Positions 1 to 8,018 of a stretch of 30,467 nucleotides of DNA are shown here, piece by piece. Source of the stretch: MGBC108787 sp964430695 (GTDB lineage Bacteria > Bacillota_I > Bacilli_A > RF39 > UBA660); assembly GCA_964430695.1 (NCBI GenBank), contig CAYSFO010000016.1, positions 1 through 30,467 of the forward strand. Reading direction: 5' to 3'. How positions within the stretch are numbered: position 1 is the first letter of the stretch; each line of letters begins with the position of its first letter. A model generated the notes under the pieces. The model ran no database searches. It worked only from the letters and a program-made list of their open reading frames with translations, and was not told the DNA's origin. Both the position numbers and the translations under genes were made by a program.

Positions 1-290
1 ATAAGTTGGTGGAAAAATATATGAGTAATATAGAAGAATTAAATGAAGACCCAGAATTTTATATATACATGACCGAAGAAGAGGATAGAAGAAAAATCTA
101 TAATACAGAAATACATCAAGCAGAAAGAAAAGGTTTAGAACAAGGTGTGAAACAAAGTGCTATTGCAATTGCTAAAAAAATGATTGCTGCTGAAGAAAAA
201 GTTGAAAAGATACAAAAATTTACTGATTTGCCTCTTAAAGAAATTGAAAAGCTAAAAGAAGAGTTGTCTAAGAAAGAAAATAAAGAATAA
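1..290 (+). CDS. Rpn-family PD-(D/E)XK nuclease/putative transposase, C-terminal part
   Basis: Only the C-terminal ~95 residues lie in the window; the frame is open to base 3 and the gene begins upstream. The visible part has an acidic segment followed by the tail typical of the family: a charged stretch with 'GLEQGVKQSAIAIAKKMI', then a helix and 'LPLKEIEKLKEEL'. Rpn/PDDEXK_2 proteins are recombination-promoting nucleases often annotated as transposases, and usually about 280-310 residues long. The catalytic core would be upstream, so activity cannot be judged. The call rests on the tail pattern alone. A likely terminator follows directly. Confidence 0.6.
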   Translation, partial: KLVEKYMSNIEELNEDPEFYIYMTEEEDRRKIYNTEIHQAERKGLEQGVKQSAIAIAKKMIAAEEKVEKIQKFTDLPLKEIEKLKEELSKKENKE

Positions 291-326
291 ATTTACCAAA
301 AAATGGTTGATAATTCTTCTTTTTTT
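283..326 (+). terminator. Probable Rho-independent terminator after the Rpn-like gene
   Basis: AAGAAT (283-288) and ACC (295-297) can pair with GGT (305-307) and ATTCTT (313-318), with an imperfect middle. A run of seven T follows at 320-326. The stem is imperfect, so confidence is moderate. Confidence 0.4.
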
Positions 327-373
327 ATGCTTGAATTCGTTACTTTTGAGCAAACTAAAAATAGGTGAAGCAT

Positions 374-712
374 ATGAAAAAAGTGATAATTGCAATCTTT
401 TTATTTTGTTTGGCATTAAATACGTATAATGCATTTAATAGGAATAATTGTATTGATGAATTAAAAGTAAATGATTTAAATTCTAAGAATTTACTTATGT
501 ATATAAAGGAAAATAATCTGGAAGATAAAATTGTAAAAGTGTGTAGTGCCAATATTTGTACTACTTTAAATGGTCCTAATTTAGAAAATAATATCAAAAA
601 CTTTATTAATAAAAATTTAAGTTATTTAAGTGGAAAAGACGAAGGAATAGCACTAGAAGCAGAATTAAAAGGATTTCGTGTGGAAAGAATTTTATTTAAT
701 TCTTGTTTATAA
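374..712 (+). CDS. Small exported or membrane-anchored protein, unknown function
   Basis: This is a 112-residue protein I do not recognise. It starts with two lysines and a hydrophobic stretch (IIAIFLFCLAL), which looks like a signal peptide or N-terminal anchor. A polar, Asn/Lys/Glu-rich region with four cysteines follows (C27, C57, C62 and one near the end). The ATG at 374 is preferred over an in-frame GTG at 365 because AGGTG at 363-367 sits six bases upstream of the ATG. It ends tail-to-tail with the YtqA-like gene on the other strand, overlapping it by 17 bases. The composition suggests a small extracytoplasmic protein with disulfides. Confidence 0.55.
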   Translation: MKKVIIAIFLFCLALNTYNAFNRNNCIDELKVNDLNSKNLLMYIKENNLEDKIVKVCSANICTTLNGPNLENNIKNFINKNLSYLSGKDEGIALEAELKGFRVERILFNSCL

Positions 713-1623
713 CTTGATCTCCTTGATAAACATCTCTACGTACCATTTCTTTATCAATATCATTTAAAACACAAAATTTTTTAACTAGCCAATCAGGAGC
801 TATTAAGTTATCAACCTTTGGATCTCCTGTAATGCGATGAATGACTATTTTTTCATTTAAATGTTCCAGTTGCTCAATAACGATATCAATATATTCTTTT
901 TTTGTAAGAATAGGAAAAGGTTTTTGCATATACATTTTTTCAAGTTCTGTTCCTTTTAGAATATGAAGCATATGAATTTTAATTCCATCAATGGGAAGTG
1001 TATTTAAAAATTTAGCTGTATCTATCATATCTTCCTTTGTCTCATTCGGAAGACCATTGATAATATGAACAACTACTTGTATATTTCTTTTTTTTTAAAT
1101 TTTCTACAGCATCGACAAAATTTTTTAAATCGTGTCCTCGATTGATTAATTTTAAAGTTTCTTCTTTACAAGATTGTAAGCCTAGTTCTACAGTTAAGAA
1201 CGTTTTTTTATTTAATTCTTCTAAATAATCATAACATGCATCGCTTATAGAATCACTTCGAGTAGCAATTGCTAAACCAACTACATTAGGAAGGGAAAGA
1301 ATAGTTTCATATTTCTCTTTTAAGACAGATACGGGAGCATAGGTATTTGTATTAGCTTGAAAATAACCAATATAATAACTATTCGGCCATTTCTTTTCGA
1401 CGATATCTTTTACTTCATTAAATTGAGTAATGAGATTACTTTTTTTTGAAGTGTCATAATCATTACTTCCATGTAAACAAAAAATACAACCCTTACCATT
1501 TTTAAAATTAGGACAAGTGAAATTGGCATTTAAACTGACTTTAAAAACTTTATGATGAAATTTTGTACGATAAAAATAATTTAAAGTATGATATCTTTTA
1601 TTATCAAGAGTGTATTTAAACAT
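696..1623 (-). pseudogene. ytqA: YtqA-like radical SAM protein (TIGR01212 family), frameshifted in an A9 run
   Basis: Two minus-strand frames together make one radical SAM protein of about 308 residues, the usual family length. The N-terminal frame starts at the ATG at 1623-1621, six bases after AAAGGTG, and carries the cluster-binding cysteines C37, C46 and C49 in 'CPNFKNGKGCIFC'. It continues with the family pattern 'VELGLQS', then goes out of frame at a run of nine A (plus-strand T run 1088-1096). With eight A the reading continues as 'NLKKRNIQVVVHIINGLPNET' in two parts, joining the second frame that ends at 696. A one-base insertion is therefore the simplest explanation. The protein could be lost, rescued by slippage, or the base could be a sequencing error. 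Confidence 0.75.
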
Positions 1624-1640
1624 GGAAATCACCTTTATTT

Positions 1641-1649
1641 ATTATAGCA
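1641..1649 (-). promoter_or_regulatory. Extended -10 element for the YtqA-like gene
   Basis: On the minus strand this reads TGCTATAAT, a full TATAAT with a TGn extension, about 18 bases upstream of the start codon. The matching -35 position reads TTTCAT, which is weak. Confidence 0.45.
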
Positions 1650-1730
1650 AATTGCTTGATGGTATGAAATCTAATTTGTATTTAGTGAAAGTTTATTTGA
1701 AAATTATGTCACAAGCACCATTACAGTTGG

Positions 1731-1759
1731 TTGTTTTGTTTTCTTGTTTATGTTAAAAT
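1731..1759 (+). promoter_or_regulatory. SigA-type promoter of the GH31 gene
   Basis: TTGTTT (1731-1736) and TAAAAT (1754-1759) are 17 bases apart, and TGT directly precedes the -10 box. The GTG start of the glycosidase lies 24 bases downstream, behind GAGGGTG at 1771-1777. Confidence 0.6.
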
Positions 1760-1783
1760 TAGAAAAGATAGAGGGTGTAGCTA

Positions 1784-4186
1784 GTGGCAAATTTAGATGA
1801 ACATTTTAAAATAGATTATACACACAACAAAGCAAAAGAAAATGCCATATTCAAAGGGGAAAAGTATCGTATCACGATTTTAACAGAAAGATTAATTCGT
1901 TTCGAATATAGTGAAACTGGCGAGTTTTATGATGGACTTACGGAGCGAGTAATTAACCGTGATTTTAATGTGCCTGAGTTTGAAGTAAAAGAAGATAATA
2001 AATATTTAGAGATTTCTACGAAATATTTCTTACTTACTTATGCTAAGAATAAACCCTTTGTTGCTAGTAAAGTTGCACCTGATTCTAATTTAAAAGTTAT
2101 ATTACAAAATACAGATAAGATGTGGTATTTCAATCATCCTGAAGCAAGAAATTTTAGAGGAACGAATATTAGTTTAGATGAAAACAGTACAAAAACCCAA
2201 TATTTTAAAGGTTTGTATTCAACAGATGGCTTTGCATCCATTGATGATTCCAATTCTTTACTAATTAATGAATTTGGCGAATTGATTCCTCCTACAACCA
2301 AAAGAGTAGATACATATTTATTTATTTATCGAAGAGACTTTGGATTATGTTTAAGAGATTATTATGCTTTAACGGGTCGTCCTGCCTTAATCCCACGTTA
2401 TTCTTTAGGAATATGGTGGAATAAAGATGAAATTTATAGTTTTGAAGATATTAAAAAATTGATTACAAATTTTGCGAGAAATAAAATTCCTTATTCTGTT
2501 TTATTATTAGGAAATAACTGGCATGTAAAAACAGATTTGCCTAAAACAGGATATACATTTAATCCAACCTTATTTAAAAATCCTCAAGATTTTATTAATT
2601 ACATGCATGAAAGAGGGGTAAGAGTAGGACTTGCTATTGATCCAAGTGAAGGAATCAGTACCCAAGAACCAAATTATCTTACGATTAAAGGGAATCTACA
2701 TTTAGCAGAAGAAAAAAATATTCCTTTTAATGTTTTTGATACAAATATTTTAATGGAATATTTTCACGGATTAATTAATCCTTTGAATGATTTAGGTGTT
2801 GATTTTTATTTTATTGATTACTACAATCGTAAAGATATAGGTACCTTAAAAGCTTTAAATTATTATCATTTTAATGATTATAAAAAATATGCTACTCGTA
2901 GAGGAATGCTTTTATCACGTAATGGATTAGTAGCACCACACCGTCTGCCTATCCATTATTCCGGTCAAACAATTGTTAGCTGGGATACTTTAAAGTTATT
3001 ACCATTCTTTAATTCAACGGCTAGTAACATTGGTGTATCTTGGTGGAGTCATGATGTAGGAGGATATAAAGATGGAGTAGAAGATAGTGAATTATATCTA
3101 CGTTATGTCCAACTAGCTACTTTTAGTCCTATCTTCCGTTTTAGTGCCAAGCATGGGCATTATTATAAAAGAGAACCATGGCGTTGGGATTTTAATACTT
3201 TAAATATTGTTCGTGATTATTGTACATTAAGACATCGTTTAATTCCTTATTTATATGCAGAGGCCTATCAATACCATAAGACAGGATTACCTTTAGTACA
3301 ACCACTTTATTACAAAAATCCAGAAATCTATGATGAGCCATCTTATAAAAATGAATACTATTTTGGAACCGAATTGTTTGTAGCTCCAATCACGGTAAAA
3401 AAAGATAGAGTCATGAATCGTGCGGTTGAGAAAATTTTCTTACCAAGTGGTATTTGGTATGATTTTAAAACTGGGAAGAAGTTTCCAGGAAATAAGCGAT
3501 ATGTAACCTTTTATAGAGATGAAGATTATCCTGTATTTGCAAAAGCTGGTTCTATTATTCCACTTGCAGATTTGGAAGAAAATATTAATGTAACAAATCC
3601 TCCTAAAAGTATGGAAATTCATGTGTTCCCTGGGCAAAGTAATACATACAAAATGTATGAAGATGATGGTTATTCTTCTTTATTTGAACAAGGCTATTAT
3701 ATTATGACGCATATTGATTATAATTATTTACAAAATAACTATACTTTGATTATTCGACCTGTAGAAGGAAAATCGGGAATTATCCCTCCGATGAGAGATT
3801 ACAAGATACGCTTTAGAAATACCAGAGAAGCAGATGATGTGATTGCATATGTTGGACAGGATATGATTGCTACAAATAGTTATATAGAAGATAATGATTT
3901 TATTGTGGAAGTAAAAAATGTATCAACGACAAGCCAATTAACGGTTAATTGCAAAGGAAAAGATATTGAAATTGATGCTGTTCGTATCATTAATGAAGAC
4001 GTCGATTCCATCATTAGTGATTTGCAAATAGAAACACAACTAAAAGATAAAATTGCTAATATTCTTTTTAGTGATTTAGATATTAAGAAAAAACGTATTC
4101 AAATTCGTAAACTAAGAAGAGAAGGATTGAAAAGTATTTTTGTTCGTATGTTCTTAAAACTATTAGAATATATTAAAGAAATATAG
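1784..4186 (+). CDS. GH31 family glycosidase (alpha-glucosidase-like) with substituted acid/base residue
   Basis: At 800 residues it has a GH31 layout: an N-terminal beta domain, a (beta/alpha)8 barrel from about residue 205, and C-terminal beta domains from about 560. The barrel carries 'GIWWNKDEIYSFED', then 'GVDFYFIDYYN', where D345 sits at the nucleophile position. Further on are 'SNIGVSWWSHDVGGY' and 'FSPIFRFSAKHGH', both typical of the Bacillota branch that hydrolyses alpha-linked glucosides. The acid/base aspartate normally found in 'SGDT' is glutamine here (Q395 in 'YSGQTIVSW', codon CAA). No signal peptide is visible, so it is probably cytosolic. It starts at GTG 1784 with its own promoter and terminator, and is monocistronic. 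Normal hydrolysis is doubtful; substrate unknown. Confidence 0.85.
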   Translation: MANLDEHFKIDYTHNKAKENAIFKGEKYRITILTERLIRFEYSETGEFYDGLTERVINRDFNVPEFEVKEDNKYLEISTKYFLLTYAKNKPFVASKVAPDSNLKVILQNTDKMWYFNHPEARNFRGTNISLDENSTKTQYFKGLYSTDGFASIDDSNSLLINEFGELIPPTTKRVDTYLFIYRRDFGLCLRDYYALTGRPALIPRYSLGIWWNKDEIYSFEDIKKLITNFARNKIPYSVLLLGNNWHVKTDLPKTGYTFNPTLFKNPQDFINYMHERGVRVGLAIDPSEGISTQEPNYLTIKGNLHLAEEKNIPFNVFDTNILMEYFHGLINPLNDLGVDFYFIDYYNRKDIGTLKALNYYHFNDYKKYATRRGMLLSRNGLVAPHRLPIHYSGQTIVSWDTLKLLPFFNSTASNIGVSWWSHDVGGYKDGVEDSELYLRYVQLATFSPIFRFSAKHGHYYKREPWRWDFNTLNIVRDYCTLRHRLIPYLYAEAYQYHKTGLPLVQPLYYKNPEIYDEPSYKNEYYFGTELFVAPITVKKDRVMNRAVEKIFLPSGIWYDFKTGKKFPGNKRYVTFYRDEDYPVFAKAGSIIPLADLEENINVTNPPKSMEIHVFPGQSNTYKMYEDDGYSSLFEQGYYIMTHIDYNYLQNNYTLIIRPVEGKSGIIPPMRDYKIRFRNTREADDVIAYVGQDMIATNSYIEDNDFIVEVKNVSTTSQLTVNCKGKDIEIDAVRIINEDVDSIISDLQIETQLKDKIANILFSDLDIKKKRIQIRKLRREGLKSIFVRMFLKLLEYIKEI

Positions 4187-4208
4187 AAATTTTTAAATTG
4201 ATTAAGAG

Positions 4209-4243
4209 AGATAAAGTATATATAATTCACTTTATCTTTTTTT
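4209..4243 (+). terminator. Rho-independent terminator after the GH31 gene
   Basis: A perfect 9-bp stem, AGATAAAGT (4209-4217) with ACTTTATCT (4229-4237), is followed by a run of seven T ending at 4243. Confidence 0.8.
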
Positions 4244-4400
4244 GTCTTGTTTTGTCACTTTCCTTGTAATAAATTTACTAACCATTATAATAGCGTCTCG
4301 TGTTACTGATTAGTGGTGTCTACCTTGCAGAGGGTTTTGGAATAATCATTAGGGGGATTTTGGTTTCTTGAAAGGTTATTAGAAAGCTAGGTGTAAGGTT

Positions 4401-4517
4401 ATGAAACGAGAAATTAAATTTTTCAAAGTAATTATACTTTTGTTATTTTTAGTTCTACTAAGAGTTACAAAAAAAGACACTAACCATATAGGTATAGTGC
4501 TTCAAATCAACTTGTAG
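4401..4517 (+). CDS. Candidate 38-residue membrane peptide
   Basis: A short ORF starts at ATG 4401, with AGGTGTAAGG at 4389-4398 as a possible ribosome binding site. The peptide has a basic start (MKREIKFFK), one hydrophobic helix (VIILLLFLVLL) and a polar tail beginning 'RVTKKDTNHI'. Size and layout resemble type I toxin peptides of the TxpA/Hol_Tox kind, whose tails also run Arg/Lys-Lys-Asp-Thr. The resemblance is weak and from memory. It sits between the arms of a 14-base inverted repeat. It may be a chance ORF. Confidence 0.3.
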   Translation: MKREIKFFKVIILLLFLVLLRVTKKDTNHIGIVLQINL

Positions 4518-4642
4518 GTGCTATCTAATTAGTAACACTTACAATTTAATTATAACTATTTTTATATAAATTACAATCTTTTTGTAAAAAAACAGTTTAG
4601 TTATAAGTAAAGTGAAAATAAAAAGAAGAAATTCTTTTTAAG

Positions 4643-4670
4643 TGCTTTATTTCATATTGTATGTTAAAAT
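4643..4670 (+). promoter_or_regulatory. Probable promoter of the 2-hydroxyacid dehydrogenase gene
   Basis: TGTTAAAAT (4662-4670) is the same extended -10 sequence seen before the GH31 gene. TGCTTT at 4643-4648 is a weak -35 with a 16-base spacer. The start codon is 24 bases downstream. Confidence 0.45.
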
Positions 4671-4693
4671 AAAAAAAGAAAGAAAGTGAAATT

Positions 4694-5668
4694 ATGAATG
4701 CATGTTATAAAGTATTGTTTACTGGATGTACTTTCAACCAAGAGACAATTGAAGATTTAAAAACTAAAAAACTAGAAATAATTCCAGCACCTGTTGATTT
4801 AGGTGAAACAGAATTAGTAGAAATGTTACAAGATTGTGATGCTGTAATAGTAAACGGAGAAGAATATTATAGTGAAGAAATTTTACGTCAATGCGAAAAG
4901 TTAAAAGTGATTCAATTTTTTGGAATTGGTTATAATAAATGTGTAGATATAGAAGTGGCTAAAAAATATGGAAAAATTGTTGCTAATACGCCGAAAGTAA
5001 ATTCTTATTCAGTTGCAGAATTTACCTTAGGTTTAATATTTGCTTTGAATCAAAAGTTGTTACAACATAATGAAGAATCTAGAAATGGAAGTTGGGAAGA
5101 AAGAACATTTTTTGATTTAAAAGATAAAACAATAGGAATCCTTGGTTTAGGACATATTGGTGCTCATTTTGCAGACATTATGTATCACGCTTTTAATGCT
5201 AAAATATTATATTATGATATAGAAGAAAAAGAGGAAGAAGCCAAAAAATGTCATGGGATAAAGACATCATTAGAAAATATTTTTAAAGATTCTGATATTG
5301 TATCTATACATCTTCCACTTAAGGATGATACACATAATCTTATAAGTGAAAAAGAATTATCTTTAATGAAAAAGCATGCTTTTTTAATAAATACAGCAAG
5401 AGCTGAAATTGTAGATGCGGATGCATTATATAATAAATTGAAAAATAATGACTTTGCTGGTTGTGCATTTGATGGATTTTATCAAGAACCTGTAGACTTA
5501 AAAACAAATGAAGCCAAATTGTTAACTTTACCAAATGGTAAATTTCTATTAACTCCTCATACAGGGTACAATGCTATAGAAGGCACTAAAAGAGTGGAAG
5601 ATATGTGCATAGAAAATTTAATACAGATTTTTAATAATGAATCTTGTAAAGGAATAGTTATTAAATAA
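4694..5668 (+). CDS. D-isomer-specific 2-hydroxyacid dehydrogenase
   Basis: This 324-residue cytosolic enzyme has the two-domain 2-Hacid_dh fold. The substrate domain is split around an NAD-binding Rossmann domain. GLGHIG at 151-156 is the dinucleotide-binding loop, and D175 after the following beta strand favours NAD over NADP. The catalytic triad is visible: R236 in 'NTARAEIVD', E265 in 'FYQEP' and H289 in 'TPHTG'. The family reduces 2-keto acids such as glyoxylate, hydroxypyruvate, pyruvate or phosphohydroxypyruvate. The sequence does not tell which, and it lacks the C-terminal ACT domain of long SerA forms. The gene stands alone between its own promoter and a weak terminator. Confidence 0.88.
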   Translation: MNACYKVLFTGCTFNQETIEDLKTKKLEIIPAPVDLGETELVEMLQDCDAVIVNGEEYYSEEILRQCEKLKVIQFFGIGYNKCVDIEVAKKYGKIVANTPKVNSYSVAEFTLGLIFALNQKLLQHNEESRNGSWEERTFFDLKDKTIGILGLGHIGAHFADIMYHAFNAKILYYDIEEKEEEAKKCHGIKTSLENIFKDSDIVSIHLPLKDDTHNLISEKELSLMKKHAFLINTARAEIVDADALYNKLKNNDFAGCAFDGFYQEPVDLKTNEAKLLTLPNGKFLLTPHTGYNAIEGTKRVEDMCIENLIQIFNNESCKGIVIK

Positions 5669-5682
5669 TTAGTATTCAAACT

Positions 5683-5706
5683 AAGGGATGAAAAGCTCTT
5701 TTTTTT
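5683..5706 (+). terminator. Weak Rho-independent terminator after the dehydrogenase
   Basis: AAGGG (5683-5687) can pair with CTCTT (5696-5700), with one G-T pair, followed by a T run to 5706. Confidence 0.4.
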
Positions 5707-5718
5707 GTGTGTTTTTTT

Positions 5719-5727
5719 TGATATAAT
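5719..5727 (+). promoter_or_regulatory. Extended -10 promoter of the membrane protein-scpA-scpB unit
   Basis: TGATATAAT at 5719-5727 is a perfect TATAAT with a TGn extension. The -35 position is only a T-rich stretch. The start codon follows 26 bases downstream. Confidence 0.55.
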
Positions 5728-5753
5728 GAACCAGTAAGAATGAAGGGATTAAG

Positions 5754-6701
5754 ATGGCAAAAAAAAAGAAATTTAGTTATAAAAATTTAAAAGTAAATGA
5801 AGAGGAATTATCCGTTACCAAAATTGGAGAAATAGCAACAGCAGGGCAAAATCCTATATTTGTTTTATTTTTCTTTGCTTTCCTTTTAGGATTTATTTTC
5901 TTTTTGCCAACGATTGTTAAATATATTCAAGGAGAGAATGAAAAGCCAGATTATAGTTTAAATGCAGGGACTGATTCTTCAGAAGAGAAGGAAAATATCG
6001 ATACCAAAGAATTAACATATTATGATTTTGGACCTTCTTTAACAGTTTCGTTAAAAGATGGTATTAAAATGCATAGTTTTAAACTTGTGGATAATGTTTT
6101 ACATTTTACCATTACAAATAATGGAACAAATAAGTTTTATTTTAGTAAACATAATTATTTTCTAGAAATATATACGGATGAAAAAACTTTGTTAGAAAGA
6201 ATTATTTTAGCAAAAGAAGGGATTTCGAAAGAAGAAAGTTTGAATTTTAGTTATGATATTCAATCATCAACAGCTACTAATATGAAAAAACTTGTGTTTG
6301 TAGAAAAAGAAATTACAGATTATCCTAATATATCTTTGACAACCAATGAAATGAATGAAGAGACTTTAACGTGTAACAATAATTATGAAACCATTACCTA
6401 TAAATTTAAGGATGCTAAATTAACTTCGATTAATGATGTGGTAAATTATGTACGTAATGTAAATGACACAAATTATGAAAGTACATTAAGTCTTTGGAAA
6501 ACAAGATCTACGACTTATAGTAATACGAGTGGAGTGACTTCTACATTTATTGATTCAGGAAATGGTTTTGTTGTTAGTACGGTATTAGATGTAGAGAAGG
6601 TAAAAGTTTCTAATTTAGAAAATGACAATTATTATGTCTATGAGACACTAGCGAAAGTAATAAATTTTGAGATGGAAGCGCGAGGATTTAGCTGCCAATA
6701 A
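5754..6701 (+). CDS. Single-pass membrane protein of unknown function
   Basis: The protein has 315 residues and no family I recognise. A Lys-rich N-terminus of about 35 residues should face the cytoplasm. One strong membrane helix follows (about 36-61, 'FVLFFFAFLLGFIFFLPTIV'), then a long outside region rich in Asn, Thr, Glu and Lys with beta-strand-like alternation. One short segment, 'SFKLVDNVLHFTITNNGTNK', looks like an Ig-like beta sandwich. It starts at ATG 5754 behind AAGGGATTAAG and is the first gene of a unit with scpA and scpB. Its stop codon touches the scpA ribosome binding site, so the genes are co-transcribed. Confidence 0.6.
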   Translation: MAKKKKFSYKNLKVNEEELSVTKIGEIATAGQNPIFVLFFFAFLLGFIFFLPTIVKYIQGENEKPDYSLNAGTDSSEEKENIDTKELTYYDFGPSLTVSLKDGIKMHSFKLVDNVLHFTITNNGTNKFYFSKHNYFLEIYTDEKTLLERIILAKEGISKEESLNFSYDIQSSTATNMKKLVFVEKEITDYPNISLTTNEMNEETLTCNNNYETITYKFKDAKLTSINDVVNYVRNVNDTNYESTLSLWKTRSTTYSNTSGVTSTFIDSGNGFVVSTVLDVEKVKVSNLENDNYYVYETLAKVINFEMEARGFSCQ

Positions 6702-6714
6702 AGGAGTGATGCAA

Positions 6715-7437
6715 GTGGATTACTTAATTGATATTAATGACTTTCATGGACCACTTGATTTATTATTACACTTGGTTCGATCAACAGAAATGGATATTTA
6801 TGAGATTGATACCAGTGTTATTATTGAAGAATATTTAAATTATATAAATAAAATGCAAGATTTAAATATTGATGTTGCCAGTGAATTTGTAGTAATGGCA
6901 ACAACACTAGTCCATTTAAAAAGTAAAATGCTTATCGGTTCTACTGAAGAAAGTACAGATGAAGAACAAGAGTTTGAAATTAACAGTGAAGAGGATTTAA
7001 AAACTCGTATTTTAGAATATGAAAAATATAAAAATATGAGTGATTACTTTAAAGAGCTAGAAGAGAAAAGAAATGATTTTTTTACGAAAAGTCCTGTCTC
7101 TTTAAAAGAATATACGGATATGTCTATTAAAAATGATGGGAGCATAACCATTGATGATTTAGTAAATGCATTTTTGGCTTATAAAGAGAGAATTAATTAT
7201 CAAAAGCCAATAAATACAAGAATTACAAAACGAGAACTTAGTGTAGAAGAACGAATATGTTCCATTAAAAATAAATTAAAGAAATGCAAGAAAATCAACT
7301 TTTTCGATTTATTTGAAGGAGAGAATAAAGAATTTTTAATTGTTACATTTCTTGCTATTTTACAAATGAATAAAAATGAGGAGATTAATATTTATCAAGA
7401 GAAAAACTTTAGTAATATCGTTGTAGAGAGTAGGTGA
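6715..7437 (+). CDS. scpA: Segregation and condensation protein A
   Basis: ScpA is the kleisin subunit that bridges the SMC ATPase heads and recruits ScpB in the chromosome-condensing SMC-ScpAB complex. The N-terminus has the diagnostic 'FHGPLDLLLHLV', then 'DIYEIDTSVIIEEYLNYI' and 'EFVVMATTLVHLKSKMLIG'. A charged central linker leads to a C-terminal winged helix ending 'FLAILQMNKNEEINIYQEKNF'. The length of 240 residues is typical. GTG 6715 is preferred because AAGGAG (6701-6706) is eight bases upstream; the in-frame ATG at 6709 would be only two bases from it. It is followed immediately by scpB, the usual arrangement. Confidence 0.93.
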   Translation: MDYLIDINDFHGPLDLLLHLVRSTEMDIYEIDTSVIIEEYLNYINKMQDLNIDVASEFVVMATTLVHLKSKMLIGSTEESTDEEQEFEINSEEDLKTRILEYEKYKNMSDYFKELEEKRNDFFTKSPVSLKEYTDMSIKNDGSITIDDLVNAFLAYKERINYQKPINTRITKRELSVEERICSIKNKLKKCKKINFFDLFEGENKEFLIVTFLAILQMNKNEEINIYQEKNFSNIVVESR

Positions 7438-7442
7438 TCCAA

Positions 7443-8018
7443 GTGAATTTACTTGGGGTTTTAGAGGGTATTTTATTTGTTGTTGGAGATGAAGGAATTA
7501 CATTAAATAAAATTTGTGAAATTATGGATATTCAGGTAGAAGAAGCTAAAAATCTTTTAAAAGAATTAAAAGCTACTTATGAGACCGATGCAAGAGGCAT
7601 TCGTATTAGTTATTTAGGAGATGCATTTAAGTTAACAACAAAACAAGAACATAAAGAATATTATGAAAAATTAGTGGAAAATCCTGAAAATAATTTACTT
7701 GGTCAATCTGCTTTAGAGGTATTAGCTATTGTTGCTTATAATCAGCCGATTACAAGAGTAGAAATTGATGAAATGCGAGGGGTTTCTTCAGCACATATTC
7801 TTCGTCGTCTAGTTGCCAAGGGGTTATTAAAAGAAGCTGGAAAAAGTACCATGCCTGGGCGTCCAAATTTATATAAAACAACAAGTGATTTTTTAGATTA
7901 TTTTGGTCTTGCTACCATTGATGATTTACCAACAATTGATATGAGTAAGTATTCTGATAGTGAAGAAAAAGACTTATTTACTTCTATTTATAAAGAAGAG
8001 GATACAAAAAATGAATGA
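7443..8018 (+). CDS. scpB: Segregation and condensation protein B
   Basis: ScpB is the tandem winged-helix partner that dimerises and binds the ScpA linker in the SMC complex. The 191-residue protein begins 'LLGVLEGILFVVGDEGITL' and contains the hallmark 'LGQSALEVLAIVAYNQPITR', 'EIDEMRGV' and 'VAKGLLKEAGKSTMPGRPNLYKTT'. GTG 7443 is chosen because AGGTG at 7432-7436, overlapping the scpA stop, is six bases upstream; GTG 7434 would lie inside that signal. The short acidic tail ends in a stop that overlaps the start of the pentapeptide-repeat gene. Confidence 0.93.
   Translation: MNLLGVLEGILFVVGDEGITLNKICEIMDIQVEEAKNLLKELKATYETDARGIRISYLGDAFKLTTKQEHKEYYEKLVENPENNLLGQSALEVLAIVAYNQPITRVEIDEMRGVSSAHILRRLVAKGLLKEAGKSTMPGRPNLYKTTSDFLDYFGLATIDDLPTIDMSKYSDSEEKDLFTSIYKEEDTKNE

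Larger units (their letters stand above)
4244..4693. other. Long intergenic region with a distant inverted repeat
   Basis: About 450 bases lie between the GH31 terminator and the dehydrogenase start. They hold a small candidate ORF (4401-4517) and a 14-base inverted repeat with one mismatch: GTGTTACTGATTAG at 4300-4313 and CTAATTAGTAACAC at 4525-4538. The repeat brackets the small ORF, suggesting either a small mobile or degenerate insert, or a long folded transcript. I recognise no known riboswitch or tRNA in it. Confidence 0.4.

Noticed and set aside
6667..6714. Start of scpA inside the preceding membrane protein gene
   Set aside because: The usual ScpA N-terminus begins at the GTG at 6715 with AAGGAG at a normal distance.
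7960..8010. Pentapeptide-repeat protein starting inside scpB
   Set aside because: The extra residues are a Lys-rich shadow of the scpB frame; ATG 8011 is better placed.
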